From NCBI GenBank assembly GCA_028554755.1, contig JAPTOF010000024.1:1736001-1800000 (forward strand): DNA of 64,000 nt, written 5' to 3'. Every line of letters starts with the position of its first letter. Positions within the stretch are counted from its first letter, which is position 1. Shown here piece after piece: positions 24,554 through 32,782 of this stretch. This DNA comes from Cordia subcordata. Lineage: Eukaryota; Streptophyta; Magnoliopsida; Boraginales; Cordiaceae. The translations under genes were made by a program, and so were the position numbers. The notes beneath the pieces were generated by a model, which ran no database searches, was not told the origin of the DNA, and saw only the letters and a list, made by a program, of their open reading frames with translations.

Positions 24554-25657
24554 TTATACTGGGAAATTTAATTCTGACTCAGTTATTTCTGGTCTAAAAT
24601 TTTCCTCAGAATTATTCTTATAAATACCCTGAGCAATATTATCTTCATTTATTTTAATTCCCTGTACTTTTTGTTGCAGGTTTTCAGATTCTATGTTAGA
24701 AGATGAACTCCCTACAGTATTGAGTAACTCAACTCTATAAGCTATTGGTGAAATATATGAATGTATTGAACTAGTTCTAGAATATCTAGACCTTCCTAGT
24801 CCTGAACTTCCACCTATTTCAGATGTACTTTTTCTATTAAACTGAATTTGTATATCTCCAGTAGATGTTTGTATTGTATCCACCAGATCTTCATGTATTA
24901 ATGGTGTCGCTGGTATAACTTTCTCAGCTAACCATGTTTCTGGAAAGTTTATTTCATCCCATCTTATAGATCTACGAGTTGTTATTTTAGATCTATTGAA
25001 ATTAGTTTCAAATATTATAGTTTCTTGTTGATTTGTATTCATCAACCTACACTTTGGATTCAAAGTATATAAAGGTTTAAAATATACCCTATAACAGATA
25101 CAAATAACTTCTGTACCTGGCAAATAATTATAACCATGTGTTTTCACATATAAGGTTAATGCATCAAGTATATTAACATCCGACAAAGATAATTGCAAAT
25201 TCGGATATGCATTAAAATATATAGGACCATGAGCTAAACTAGACTCCATAATCCCCATTATAGATTGACGCCAGTTCATATTACGAGCATCACGTAATAC
25301 AGATAGAAATGATTCAGGTAAACCAGATAATGTAAGAGGTTTAAAAGCTACCTGAACAAGTCCAATATGTAAGAACTTATAATCTGATGTATATGCATCA
25401 ATATCCTCTTGACTAAGTAATTTGATAGTCAATTCTTCATTATGTATAGGAACAGATTCTTCACAAGTTTTAACAATTTGTTTAAAACTTAATTTATCAA
25501 AAGTACCAAAACTATATATCAATTTTGGTTCTATTTTAGGAATTGTCCATTTATTCAACAATTCTAAATTCTTAGGAATATCATATTCTTCCTTCTTACT
25601 GTTTTTCACAGTATTTTCATTTTTCCCAAATATTGAAAAAATTGAAGACATACTCAT
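24554..25657 (-). CDS. Virus 1 copy A movement protein
   Basis: An intact frame of 367 codons. Caulimovirid movement-protein (30K superfamily) signatures are present: HIGLVQVAFKPLTLSGLP, VLRDARNMNW, AHGPIYFNAYPN and YVKTHGYNYLPGTEV. Such proteins widen plasmodesmata for cell-to-cell spread. The C-terminal part is Ser/Asn-rich and probably unstructured. The frame is the first after the leader. It ends TAA, then two bases, then ATG of the coat-polymerase ORF in another frame, which suggests termination-reinitiation coupling. A roughly 90% identical N-terminal part occurs in copy D. No stop or shift is seen here. Confidence 0.85.
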   Translation of the reverse strand: MSMSSIFSIFGKNENTVKNSKKEEYDIPKNLELLNKWTIPKIEPKLIYSFGTFDKLSFKQIVKTCEESVPIHNEELTIKLLSQEDIDAYTSDYKFLHIGLVQVAFKPLTLSGLPESFLSVLRDARNMNWRQSIMGIMESSLAHGPIYFNAYPNLQLSLSDVNILDALTLYVKTHGYNYLPGTEVICICYRVYFKPLYTLNPKCRLMNTNQQETIIFETNFNRSKITTRRSIRWDEINFPETWLAEKVIPATPLIHEDLVDTIQTSTGDIQIQFNRKSTSEIGGSSGLGRSRYSRTSSIHSYISPIAYRVELLNTVGSSSSNIESENLQQKVQGIKINEDNIAQGIYKNNSEENFRPEITESELNFPV

Positions 25658-25740
25658 ATGATTTGAGCAATCAAATGATGAATTGAAATAATACTGATTA
25701 ACATAAGAACTGAGTTAATACTCATTACCAAAGAGTATTG

Positions 25741-26840
25741 ACCAAATGGTACCACAAAAGCAGTTTTATATCTATCTTCTTCTATTACCTGTATTTGATA
25801 ATAGCCAGATTTCATATCAAATTTCGAAAATACACATGCATCATGTATTCTATTAATTAAATCCCTTTTATTAAGAAGTGGATATCTGATCCATTTTAGG
25901 ACTTTATTAAGAGGTTTATAATTAACAACTAACCTTGGAGATCCTCTTTCAATTTCTGATTTTTTATTGACATAAAAACCAGTACAACTCCAAGCTGATT
26001 TGGATTCTCTGATTAATCCTTTTTGTAGAAACATATTTATCTCATCTCTACATCTAACCTGTTCTTGTTCATTCATCTGAGCAGGTCTGGATTTTGTTGT
26101 GATCATACGTTCATCAAAATCATCTACATATGGTAGACTTACAATATGTTTTTTTCTATCCCAAAATGCATTAGGATGATCAGCACAAATTTCTGATGAA
26201 AATTGATTAATTAACAACTCAATTCGTTGTTTCAAATAGGGATCCTTTAATCTTTCATTAATTGTTAATGAATTAATTTCTTGATTAAGAAAATTCAAAT
26301 GGTTGCTTTTAGCCTTTATTAACTCAACCATTTCATTCAATACCCTATTTATGGGGTCTTTGATAAATTCAAATTGAATCTTATTTCCTTCAAAATTACC
26401 AATTATTCCTTCATTAGTAATTTCTATTATTGGAAATATCTTATTTAAAAATGATGTGCCTAATATAACTTGATTAGTTATATTTCTGACTAATACAAAG
26501 CTATTAGGAATACATTGTTTATTAACACAAATATAAGCTTTAGATAACTTATATAAAATATCCATTTTATTACCACTAGCACTTGATAAAGTATGTGTGG
26601 TTTTCTCAAAATATTTAGTAGGAATTAATCCTTCCTGAATACAATTTAAATCTGCGCCACTGTCTATTAACGCGATTAGTTCTCTTTTGTATTCATCTTG
26701 TATTAAAAGATTAATTTTCACTAACCATTTCTGAGATGTAAAATATTCCATCTTTCCTAAAAATGGTTCTAATTCTTGATTAGTACTGGATTCAGGTTGT
26801 TCAATTTTATTTTTCCCCTTATCCAATTTATCTAATCTTT
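25741..26840 (-). pseudogene. Virus 1 copy B: protease-RT fragment
   Basis: About 1.1 kb that duplicates 21109-22207 of copy A with only a few visible substitutions. It encodes the protease (DSGADLN) and the N-terminal half of RT up to TAFVVPFG, where it is joined to the leader of copy A. Upstream it joins the primer-side end of copy C. It is not a functional gene. The near identity to copy A suggests both derive from the same viral population or a local duplication. Confidence 0.85.
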
Positions 26841-28371
26841 GAGGCCCAGGTGATAAGCCGCAAATAACTTTCAGCCGCGGACATAGATTAGCCCTTAAGC
26901 TTAAGCTCTATTTCTGGTTAACAACTAGATCGAAGGGACTTACAACCATCACACCAAAAATCTCCCTGCGGAATCTTTCAGCCCTTCAAACGCCTTTTCA
27001 AATCTCAACAATGGCAACTGGGCAATAATTCCATTGGGACGTCTGGGTATAGATGGATGCTAAGATCTTGTTGTTAAAGAGAAATATATCCTACTCTCAA
27101 GAAATAATCATGACAGCGGAGTATTTGAGAGTTATCCTCAAGGTCTGAGTAATATAGCTTAAAGCACGCTACTATGGTATGTTGATATTACCATAATCCA
27201 TCTTGATCTCTACCCCATATTAGGGCAGATCATGAACAAATATTTTCAAAAATTTCAAAATATTATTGAGAAATAAAAATTTTTACAATTTCTCTTTTTT
27301 TTCTTTCTCCTCTTTCTCCTTGTTTTCCTCCTTTTTGTTTTTCCTCCTTGGTTTTCTCATCCGATAAGTCTTTCTTTTATAGACAGTTGGATGCTCTCGG
27401 ACTTCAAAAACAATCAAAACCAATTTTCTACGGATTCCAAATTTTTCAGATCCGCAGACACATCCTATCTACAAACAGTAAAAGTAAATTATTGTTTATG
27501 AACAATAAATTCCACTATCTATGAATAGTAGAACTGTTTGCACTATTTGCGAGTGTTTTGCCTTTTGTTAATATTAGGCAAATCTGATCTCCCTTTGTCT
27601 TTGTCTTGATACGACAAATCTTCATCAGATTCCTTCTTCAGCTTCTTATACAGCTCAACATTATTGATACAGCTTTTTGTCGATTCATCTTGCTGTATTA
27701 TTGTCTGTACCAGCTTCTATTTTGGGATTTCATCATGATTTATTATCATGACTCAACATCATCATTAACCATTACGACTGCTTTCACCACTAACATCATA
27801 ACAGTTATCTCATTCAGAATTATTATATCAGCAACTTGTCATCAACAATAATTGCCTCTGTTCATCATCTTCTCAACAATCATCTTCTCCATGATCGTCA
27901 ATGGATATGATCTTCAATCATTCTTATGAATGATTTCATAATTCGTCTTTCTGAATTATTTCAAAAATTTCTTTCTGTAAGTGTAGTATATTCTATCACC
28001 TTCAAAACTGCAAATGTCCATTGTTCTGTATTTGAACAATATCCGGATTTTCCTCATCATCATTCAATAAGGCTCTTCCTCATCAGTTCATATAACTGAT
28101 TTTCACCTTTCATCATTGTTTCATATACAACAATATACAACATATACAATGATTTCCTATCATTCTATTTATGATAAAATCATCTCATCTTCTTCATTCT
28201 GCAATCTTTCTTTTTTCTTGCAGAGTATTCTTTGAATTTTTCTCAAGAAATGTTATTCTTCTTTCTTTCACAAATATTCTGCTTTTATCAGAATAGGAAT
28301 TTTTTCTTTCAGAATTTTCTCCGAAAATCATACTGTTCTTAGGATTTACTCATATAGGAAATATCAATATA
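26841..28371 (-). mobile_element. Virus 1-related copy C: 3' non-coding, promoter and leader fragment
   Basis: On the minus strand it ends ...CACCTGGGCC like copies A and D, but the leader is clearly diverged from them, so it represents a different strain or species. A TATA box (CTATAAAAG, about 27374-27382) follows a conserved block at 27771-27804 that is shared with the other copies. The region 27840-28371 is AT-rich with no recognised ORF. ORFs on the plus strand here are shadows. Confidence 0.7.
27374..27382 (-). promoter_or_regulatory. TATA box of copy C
   Basis: Minus-strand GTCTATAAAAGAAAGAC, in the same context as the TATA boxes of copies A and D. Confidence 0.6.
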
Positions 28372-28592
28372 TATATGTATATATACATATGTATACATAT
28401 ATATATATATACATATATACATATACATATATACATATACATATATATATATATACATATATACATATACATATATATATATATACATATATACATATAC
28501 ATATATATATACATATATACATATACATATATATATACATATATACATATACATATATATATATATATACATATATATATACATATATATAT
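28366..28592. repeat. TA/CATA array between viral fragments
   Basis: About 225 bases of alternating TATATATA and TACATATATACATATACA units. All ORFs in it (Tyr/Ile/His or Met/Tyr/Ile repeats) are artefacts of the repeat. It joins copy C (minus) to virus 2 sequence (plus). Confidence 0.9.
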
Positions 28593-28873
28593 TATATTCA
28601 AAGACAATTAGTTCAAGATTATATAGATATAATAGACAATCATAATAATGAATTATATAAGATAGATTTAGAAGTTGAATTAGAATTATTTTATGGAGAT
28701 GATAGTCAAAACGATAATAATGAAATAAAAATTTAACTAGACAATTAGATAATTTAAATTCAGAAGATGAAACAGAATCTATTCCTTTAGTACCTAATAG
28801 TCCATGTAGTCTTAGTAGTTATGAAGGTGATAGTATATGTGAAGCTAATATAGATAATTTATATGAATATTGA
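28593..28873 (+). pseudogene. Virus 2 ORF1, C-terminal fragment (frameshifted)
   Basis: It matches the C-terminal half of the ORF at 29672 ([18 protein letters not shown]) and continues beyond where that copy is broken off. A base change near 28727 shifts the frame. The true C-terminal frame ends TGA at 28871-28873, overlapping the next ORF by 11 bases. This recalls badnavirus/tungrovirus ORF1 in size and position. The N-terminus is replaced by the TA array. Confidence 0.6.
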
Positions 28874-29141
28874 GAAAAAAGAAAATATAGGAAAAGAAAT
28901 TAAAATTATTAGAGAAAATTTAGATTATATAAAAGAACAAAATAATAGTAAACTTAAAAATAAAAGAAAATTAGAAGAAATATCAAATCAAAAAACTTTA
29001 GAATTGAAAAAAGATGTTGAATTAATAATCAATAAAACAAAAAGATTACAAGTAGAAATAGAACAAATAAAATTTCAATTAAAAGAAATGGATTACAATT
29101 TAAAACAATTCTATAAATTACAAGGTCTAGAATTTAGATAA
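28863..29141 (+). CDS. Virus 2 ORF2: small coiled-coil protein, virion-associated-protein-like
   Basis: An intact 92-residue frame rich in Lys, Glu, Ile and Leu with heptad-like spacing (VELIINKTKRLQVEIEQI) ending in a short aromatic/basic tail. The small second ORF of badnaviruses and tungroviruses has this size and coiled-coil character, and in several caulimovirids such a protein binds the virion. It overlaps ORF1 by 11 bases and its stop overlaps the next ATG (TAATG). This supports a polycistronic RNA read by leaky scanning, as in badnaviruses. The functional call rests on layout and composition only. Confidence 0.6.
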   Translation: MNIEKKENIGKEIKIIRENLDYIKEQNNSKLKNKRKLEEISNQKTLELKKDVELIINKTKRLQVEIEQIKFQLKEMDYNLKQFYKLQGLEFR

Positions 29142-29224
29142 TGACAACAATGGAAGATTATAATAATATAAATTACAAAGAAGCTATTAAATATAGTGAA
29201 CTAACGCGTGTCCATGAGCTCTAG
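29141..29224 (+). pseudogene. Virus 2 ORF3 (polyprotein) start, truncated
   Basis: The ATG overlaps the TAA of the preceding ORF (TAATG). Some 20 codons (MTTMEDYNNINY...) run until the sequence joins viral leader DNA near 29210; the frame then stops at 29222-29224. In badnavirus-like genomes the polyprotein starts here. Only the first few percent remains. Confidence 0.5.
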
Positions 29225-29671
29225 CTAATCACAGGAACTTACACCCAAGATTACCGGTAGATCCATCCGACCATTTATCAGAGGTCTATACTATTCTCTT
29301 ACTTCCGCTCTCAACTCCGCCAGATTAGGGCAAGCCAATATTGAGAATCCGGCATGAGTCGAGTAACTCTCACCCGTGTGTGCTGTGAGAACGAACATGC
29401 CGCCCACTCATTATTCGGTAAGGGCGAACAGGCATCCGCAAGACCAACTTTCTCAAGTCCCCCCAATAGTGGTATCAGAGCTTAATTATGAACGAACATT
29501 CATAAACGGGGTTTTGGTCAGCCTATTTATGAAACCCACCTGCCAACCTTTTCATAAATTGGTATCAGAGCCTTATTATGAAGTTTTTTCATAAGAAAGT
29601 TATGATATAAGCATATTCTTAGTAAAGGAGGATTGAAGTAGTCTGCGAGAAAGTAGCCCATTAATGATAAA
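29214..29671 (+). promoter_or_regulatory. Virus 2 leader with two tRNA-Met primer sites
   Basis: A less AT-rich leader segment holds TGGTATCAGAGC at 29470-29481 and TGGTATCAGAGCC at 29560-29572, both matching the initiator tRNA-Met primer site of Caulimoviridae. Each is followed by a related segment (TTATTATGAA ... TTCATAA), so a module of about 40 bases appears duplicated at a 90-base interval. ORF1 starts 100 bases after the second site, as expected for a viral first ORF. Confidence 0.65.
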
Positions 29672-30025
29672 ATGGATTTTGATAATTTCTGTTATTATGT
29701 TGATCATGTTTTAGATATGATAGATTTTACAAATGATAGAATTAGATATTTTATTGATAATGGAAGCATATTATTATATATTAATCTTTTAAACACTTAT
29801 ATTAATGAGTTTTTATTATTAGATGAATTATTAATACCTTTTAACTATATTCAAAGACAATTAGTTCAAGATTATATAGATATAATAGACAATCATAATA
29901 ATGAATTATATAGGATAGATTTAGCAGTTGAATTAGAATTAATTTATGGATATGATAGTCAAAACGATAATAATGAAATAAATAATTTAACTAGACAATT
30001 AGATAATTTAAATTTAGAAGATGAA
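29672..30025 (+). pseudogene. Virus 2 ORF1, N-terminal fragment
   Basis: The first ORF downstream of the primer sites: about 118 viral residues, acidic, Ile/Leu/Asp/Asn-rich, beginning MDFDNFCYYVDHVLDM. It is cut at 30025 where virus 1 leader sequence begins; the trailing codons of the frame are not its own. The missing end is represented by 28593-28873. Function unknown; badnavirus and tungrovirus ORF1 products occupy this place. Confidence 0.6.
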
Positions 30026-30143
30026 ATATTAGGTAAAATACCATGGTTTCATTTCTTTTGCTTATCCCAGATATAGCCTAAACTTAAGGACTCATCCATG
30101 TCCACGGACTGCTGTTATTTGCGGTCTTATCCCCTGGGCCTAG
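30026..30143 (+). repeat. Terminal redundancy of copy D, left unit
   Basis: Matches 35065-35182 apart from about one base (CCATGG against CCAAGG). It is the end of the viral leader just upstream of the primer site. Presence at both ends shows that longer-than-genome viral DNA was integrated. Confidence 0.9.
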
Positions 30144-30144
30144 T

Positions 30145-30180
30145 TGGTATTAGAGCCATGTTAGTCAATACTGACAGGTA
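30145..30180 (+). promoter_or_regulatory. Primer site, seven-codon uORF and splice donor of copy D
   Basis: TGGTATTAGAGCC (30145-30157) is a tRNA-Met primer site with one mismatch to the usual sequence. The next base starts an ATG (30158) whose seven-codon ORF ends in a TAA that lies inside ACAG/GTAAGT, a consensus plant 5' splice site with cleavage after 30177. Copy A keeps a weaker GGTAATGAG at the aligned place. In rice tungro bacilliform virus a leader ORF is spliced to a downstream ORF in just this way. Confidence 0.6.
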
Positions 30181-30253
30181 AGTTTACCAATTCAAATTTT
30201 ATGTTAATTAGCATTATTCTAATCCATCACTTATGTGTTCAAATAATTTGAGC

Positions 30254-32782
30254 ATGTCTTCAATTTTGTCAATATTTGCAAAAAATCAAAATACTGTGAA
30301 AAACAGTAAGAAGGAAGAATATGAAATTCCAAAAAATTTGGATTTGTTAAATAAATGGACAATTCCTAAAATTGAACCTAGGATGATATATTCCTTTGGT
30401 ACTTTTGATAAAATAAGTTTTAAACAAATTGTTAAAACTTGTGAAGAACCTATTTCTATTCATAATGAGGAATTGACTATTAAATTACTTAGTCAAGATG
30501 ATATTGATACATATACATCTGATTATAAGTTCTTACATATTGGACTTGTTCAAGTAGCTTTTAAACCTCTTACTTTATCTGGTTTACCTGAATCATTTCT
30601 TGCTGTATTACGTGATGCTCGTAATATGAACTGGCATCAATCTCTCATGGGCATAATGGAATCTAGTTTAGCTCATGGTCCTATTTATTTTAATGCTTGT
30701 CCGAATTTACAATTATCTTTGTCGGATGTTAATATTTTGGATGCGTTAACTTTATATGTTAAAACGCATGGTTATAATTATTTGCCAGGTACAGAAGTTA
30801 TTTGTATCTGTTATAGAGTTTATTTTAAGCCTTTGTATACTTTGAATCCAAAGTGTAGGTTGATGAATACCAATCAACAAGAAACAATAATATTTGAGAC
30901 TAATTTTAATATATCTAAAATTACAACTCGTAGATCTATAAGATGGGATGAAATAAATTTTCTAGAAACATGGTTAGCTGAAAAAATCATCCCAACAACA
31001 CCATTAATAAATGAAGATTTGGTGGATGCAATCCAAACATCTACTGATGATATTCAAATACAATTTTCCAGGAAAAGTACTTCAGATAGAAGTAGTACTT
31101 TAGGACTAGGTACATCTAGATACTCTAGAACTAGTTCAACCCATTCCTTTATATCTCCTATAGATTATACAGTTGAATTACCTAATACTGTAGGTAGTAC
31201 CTTTTCTCAATCAGAAAATGAGACTCTAAGAACTAGAGTTCTTAATGAAATGGTTGATTTAATAAAATCAAAAAATAATCAACTTAATTTTCTTAATCAA
31301 GAAATTAATTCATTAACAATAAATGACAAACTTAATAATCCACAACTTCAACATCAAATAAAATTGTTGATAAATCAATTTTCTGTTGAAATATGTGCTG
31401 ATCATCCTAATGCTTTTTGGGATAGGAAAAAACATTGTGTTACTCTACCATATATAGAGGATTTTAATGAAAAATTAATTACAACAAAATCCAGACCAGC
31501 TCAAATGAGTAAAGAAGAGCTAGGTAGATGTAAAGAAGAAATAGATACTTTTTTACAAAAAGGATTAATAAGAAAATCCAATTCACCTTTGAGTTGTACA
31601 GGTTTTTATGTTAATAAAAAATCTAAAATTGAAAGAGGATCTCCTAGGTTAGTAGTGAATTACAAACCTCTTAATAAAGTGTTAAAATGGATAAGATATC
31701 CCATTCCTAATAAAAAGGATTTGATTGATAGAGTACATGATGCTTGTGTATTCTCTAAATTTGATATGAAATCAGGATACTATCAAATACAGGTAGTTGA
31801 AGAAGATAGATATAAAACTGCTTTTGTTGTTCCATTTGGTCATTTTGAATGGAATGTTATGCCATTTGGATTGAAAAATGCACCTTCTGAATTTCAGAAT
31901 ATTATGAATGATATATTCATACCTTATAATGATTTTATGGTTGTTTATATTGATGATGTCTTGGTATTTTCTAAAAACATTAAAACCCATTTTAAACATT
32001 TAGATATTTTTAAAAATCTTATTATAAAAAATGGGTTAGTTGTTTCAAAACCTAAAATGCAGGTTTTCCAATCTAAAATTAGATTTTTAGGTTATAATAT
32101 TGAAGATGGGAAAATAATTCCTATTGAAAGAAGTATTGAATTTGCTTCTAAATTTCCTGATGAAATTCTTGATAAAAATCAATTGCAAAGATTTTTAGGC
32201 AGTTTGAATTATATTCAGCCTTATTATAAAAACTTGGTCGTTGATGTCGCTATATTATATGATAGACTTAGGAAATCCCCTTCCCCTTGGTCACAAAGTC
32301 ATACTGAGGCAGTGAGATTGATAAAATCAAAGGTCAAACAGTTGCCTTGTTTAATGCTTGCGAACCCACAATGGTATAAAATTGTGGAGACTGATGCTTC
32401 AGATATTGGTTATGGAGGAGTATTGAAACAAGTGCATCCTATATCAGAACAAGAATATCTTGTTCGTTTTACTTCAGGGAAATGGAGTGAAAGTCAACGA
32501 AAATATGCAACTGTGGCTAAAGAAATTTTTGCGATCGTCAAAAGTGTTTTGAAATTTCAGGACGATCTTCTCAATCAAAAGTTTTTAATAAAAACTGATT
32601 GTCAATCTGCAAAATTCATGTTTAATAAAGATTTCAAACATGATGTTTCAAAATATATGTTTGCAAGGTGGCAAGCTAATTTAGCCCATTTTGATTTTGA
32701 AATAAAACATATTCAGGGAAAGCATAATATTTTGCCTGATTTTCTCTCACGTGAATATTTGCAGGGAAATGCAACCCCCTAA
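30254..32782 (+). CDS. Virus 1 copy D movement protein-RT-RNase H fusion ORF
   Basis: One uninterrupted frame of about 840-850 codons (an in-frame ATG at 30233 lies seven codons upstream; I prefer 30254, which aligns with the copy A start). Residues 1 to about 325 are the movement protein (IGLVQVAFKPLTLSGLP). Near 31215-31228 it passes directly into the region just ahead of RT (RVLNEMVDLIKSKNN). RT follows (FDMKSGYYQIQ, FGLKNAPSEF, YIDD), then RNase H (TDASDIGYGG, LPDFLSREYLQ). Coat protein, zinc knuckle and protease are absent. That a 2.5 kb frame across a large deletion stayed open while ORF2 of the same copy has three stops argues that the fusion was made in the virus, before integration. 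Confidence 0.85.
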   Translation: MSSILSIFAKNQNTVKNSKKEEYEIPKNLDLLNKWTIPKIEPRMIYSFGTFDKISFKQIVKTCEEPISIHNEELTIKLLSQDDIDTYTSDYKFLHIGLVQVAFKPLTLSGLPESFLAVLRDARNMNWHQSLMGIMESSLAHGPIYFNACPNLQLSLSDVNILDALTLYVKTHGYNYLPGTEVICICYRVYFKPLYTLNPKCRLMNTNQQETIIFETNFNISKITTRRSIRWDEINFLETWLAEKIIPTTPLINEDLVDAIQTSTDDIQIQFSRKSTSDRSSTLGLGTSRYSRTSSTHSFISPIDYTVELPNTVGSTFSQSENETLRTRVLNEMVDLIKSKNNQLNFLNQEINSLTINDKLNNPQLQHQIKLLINQFSVEICADHPNAFWDRKKHCVTLPYIEDFNEKLITTKSRPAQMSKEELGRCKEEIDTFLQKGLIRKSNSPLSCTGFYVNKKSKIERGSPRLVVNYKPLNKVLKWIRYPIPNKKDLIDRVHDACVFSKFDMKSGYYQIQVVEEDRYKTAFVVPFGHFEWNVMPFGLKNAPSEFQNIMNDIFIPYNDFMVVYIDDVLVFSKNIKTHFKHLDIFKNLIIKNGLVVSKPKMQVFQSKIRFLGYNIEDGKIIPIERSIEFASKFPDEILDKNQLQRFLGSLNYIQPYYKNLVVDVAILYDRLRKSPSPWSQSHTEAVRLIKSKVKQLPCLMLANPQWYKIVETDASDIGYGGVLKQVHPISEQEYLVRFTSGKWSESQRKYATVAKEIFAIVKSVLKFQDDLLNQKFLIKTDCQSAKFMFNKDFKHDVSKYMFARWQANLAHFDFEIKHIQGKHNILPDFLSREYLQGNATP
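32745..32765 (+). promoter_or_regulatory. Candidate 3' splice site before ORF2 (copy D)
   Basis: TTTTCTCTCACGTGAATATTTGCAG is a pyrimidine-rich tract ending in a plant-type acceptor, with cleavage after 32764, four bases before the ORF2 ATG. Copy A has the same TATTTGCAG at the same place, and virus 2 has ATTTTGCAG at 36089-36097 before its own downstream ORF. Counting from the uORF ATG (30158) to the donor (20 bases) plus four bases to the ORF2 ATG gives 24, so the two frames would be joined in phase. Confidence 0.55.

Larger units (their letters stand above)
17768..25740 (-). mobile_element. Virus 1 copy A: near-complete endogenous pararetrovirus genome
   Basis: About 8.0 kb, close to the usual Caulimoviridae genome size. 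On the minus strand it starts in the leader just after the tRNA-Met primer region (CAATACT at 25740) and runs through movement protein, coat protein-protease-RT, RNase H, ORF2 and promoter. It ends at CCTGGGCCTAG, exactly where the circular genome would return to the primer site. Integration boundaries therefore lie at the minus-strand discontinuity of the viral DNA. The polyprotein has one nonsense codon and one frameshift, and ORF2 has two nonsense codons, so it is not intact. Confidence 0.85.

Noticed and set aside
28339..28736. Overlapping Tyr/Ile/His and Met/Tyr/Ile-rich ORFs in all frames
   Set aside because: They are translations of the TA/CATA array; no codon bias or family similarity. 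The same holds for 35123-35642 and 36154-36809, apart from the Cys-cluster part noted separately.
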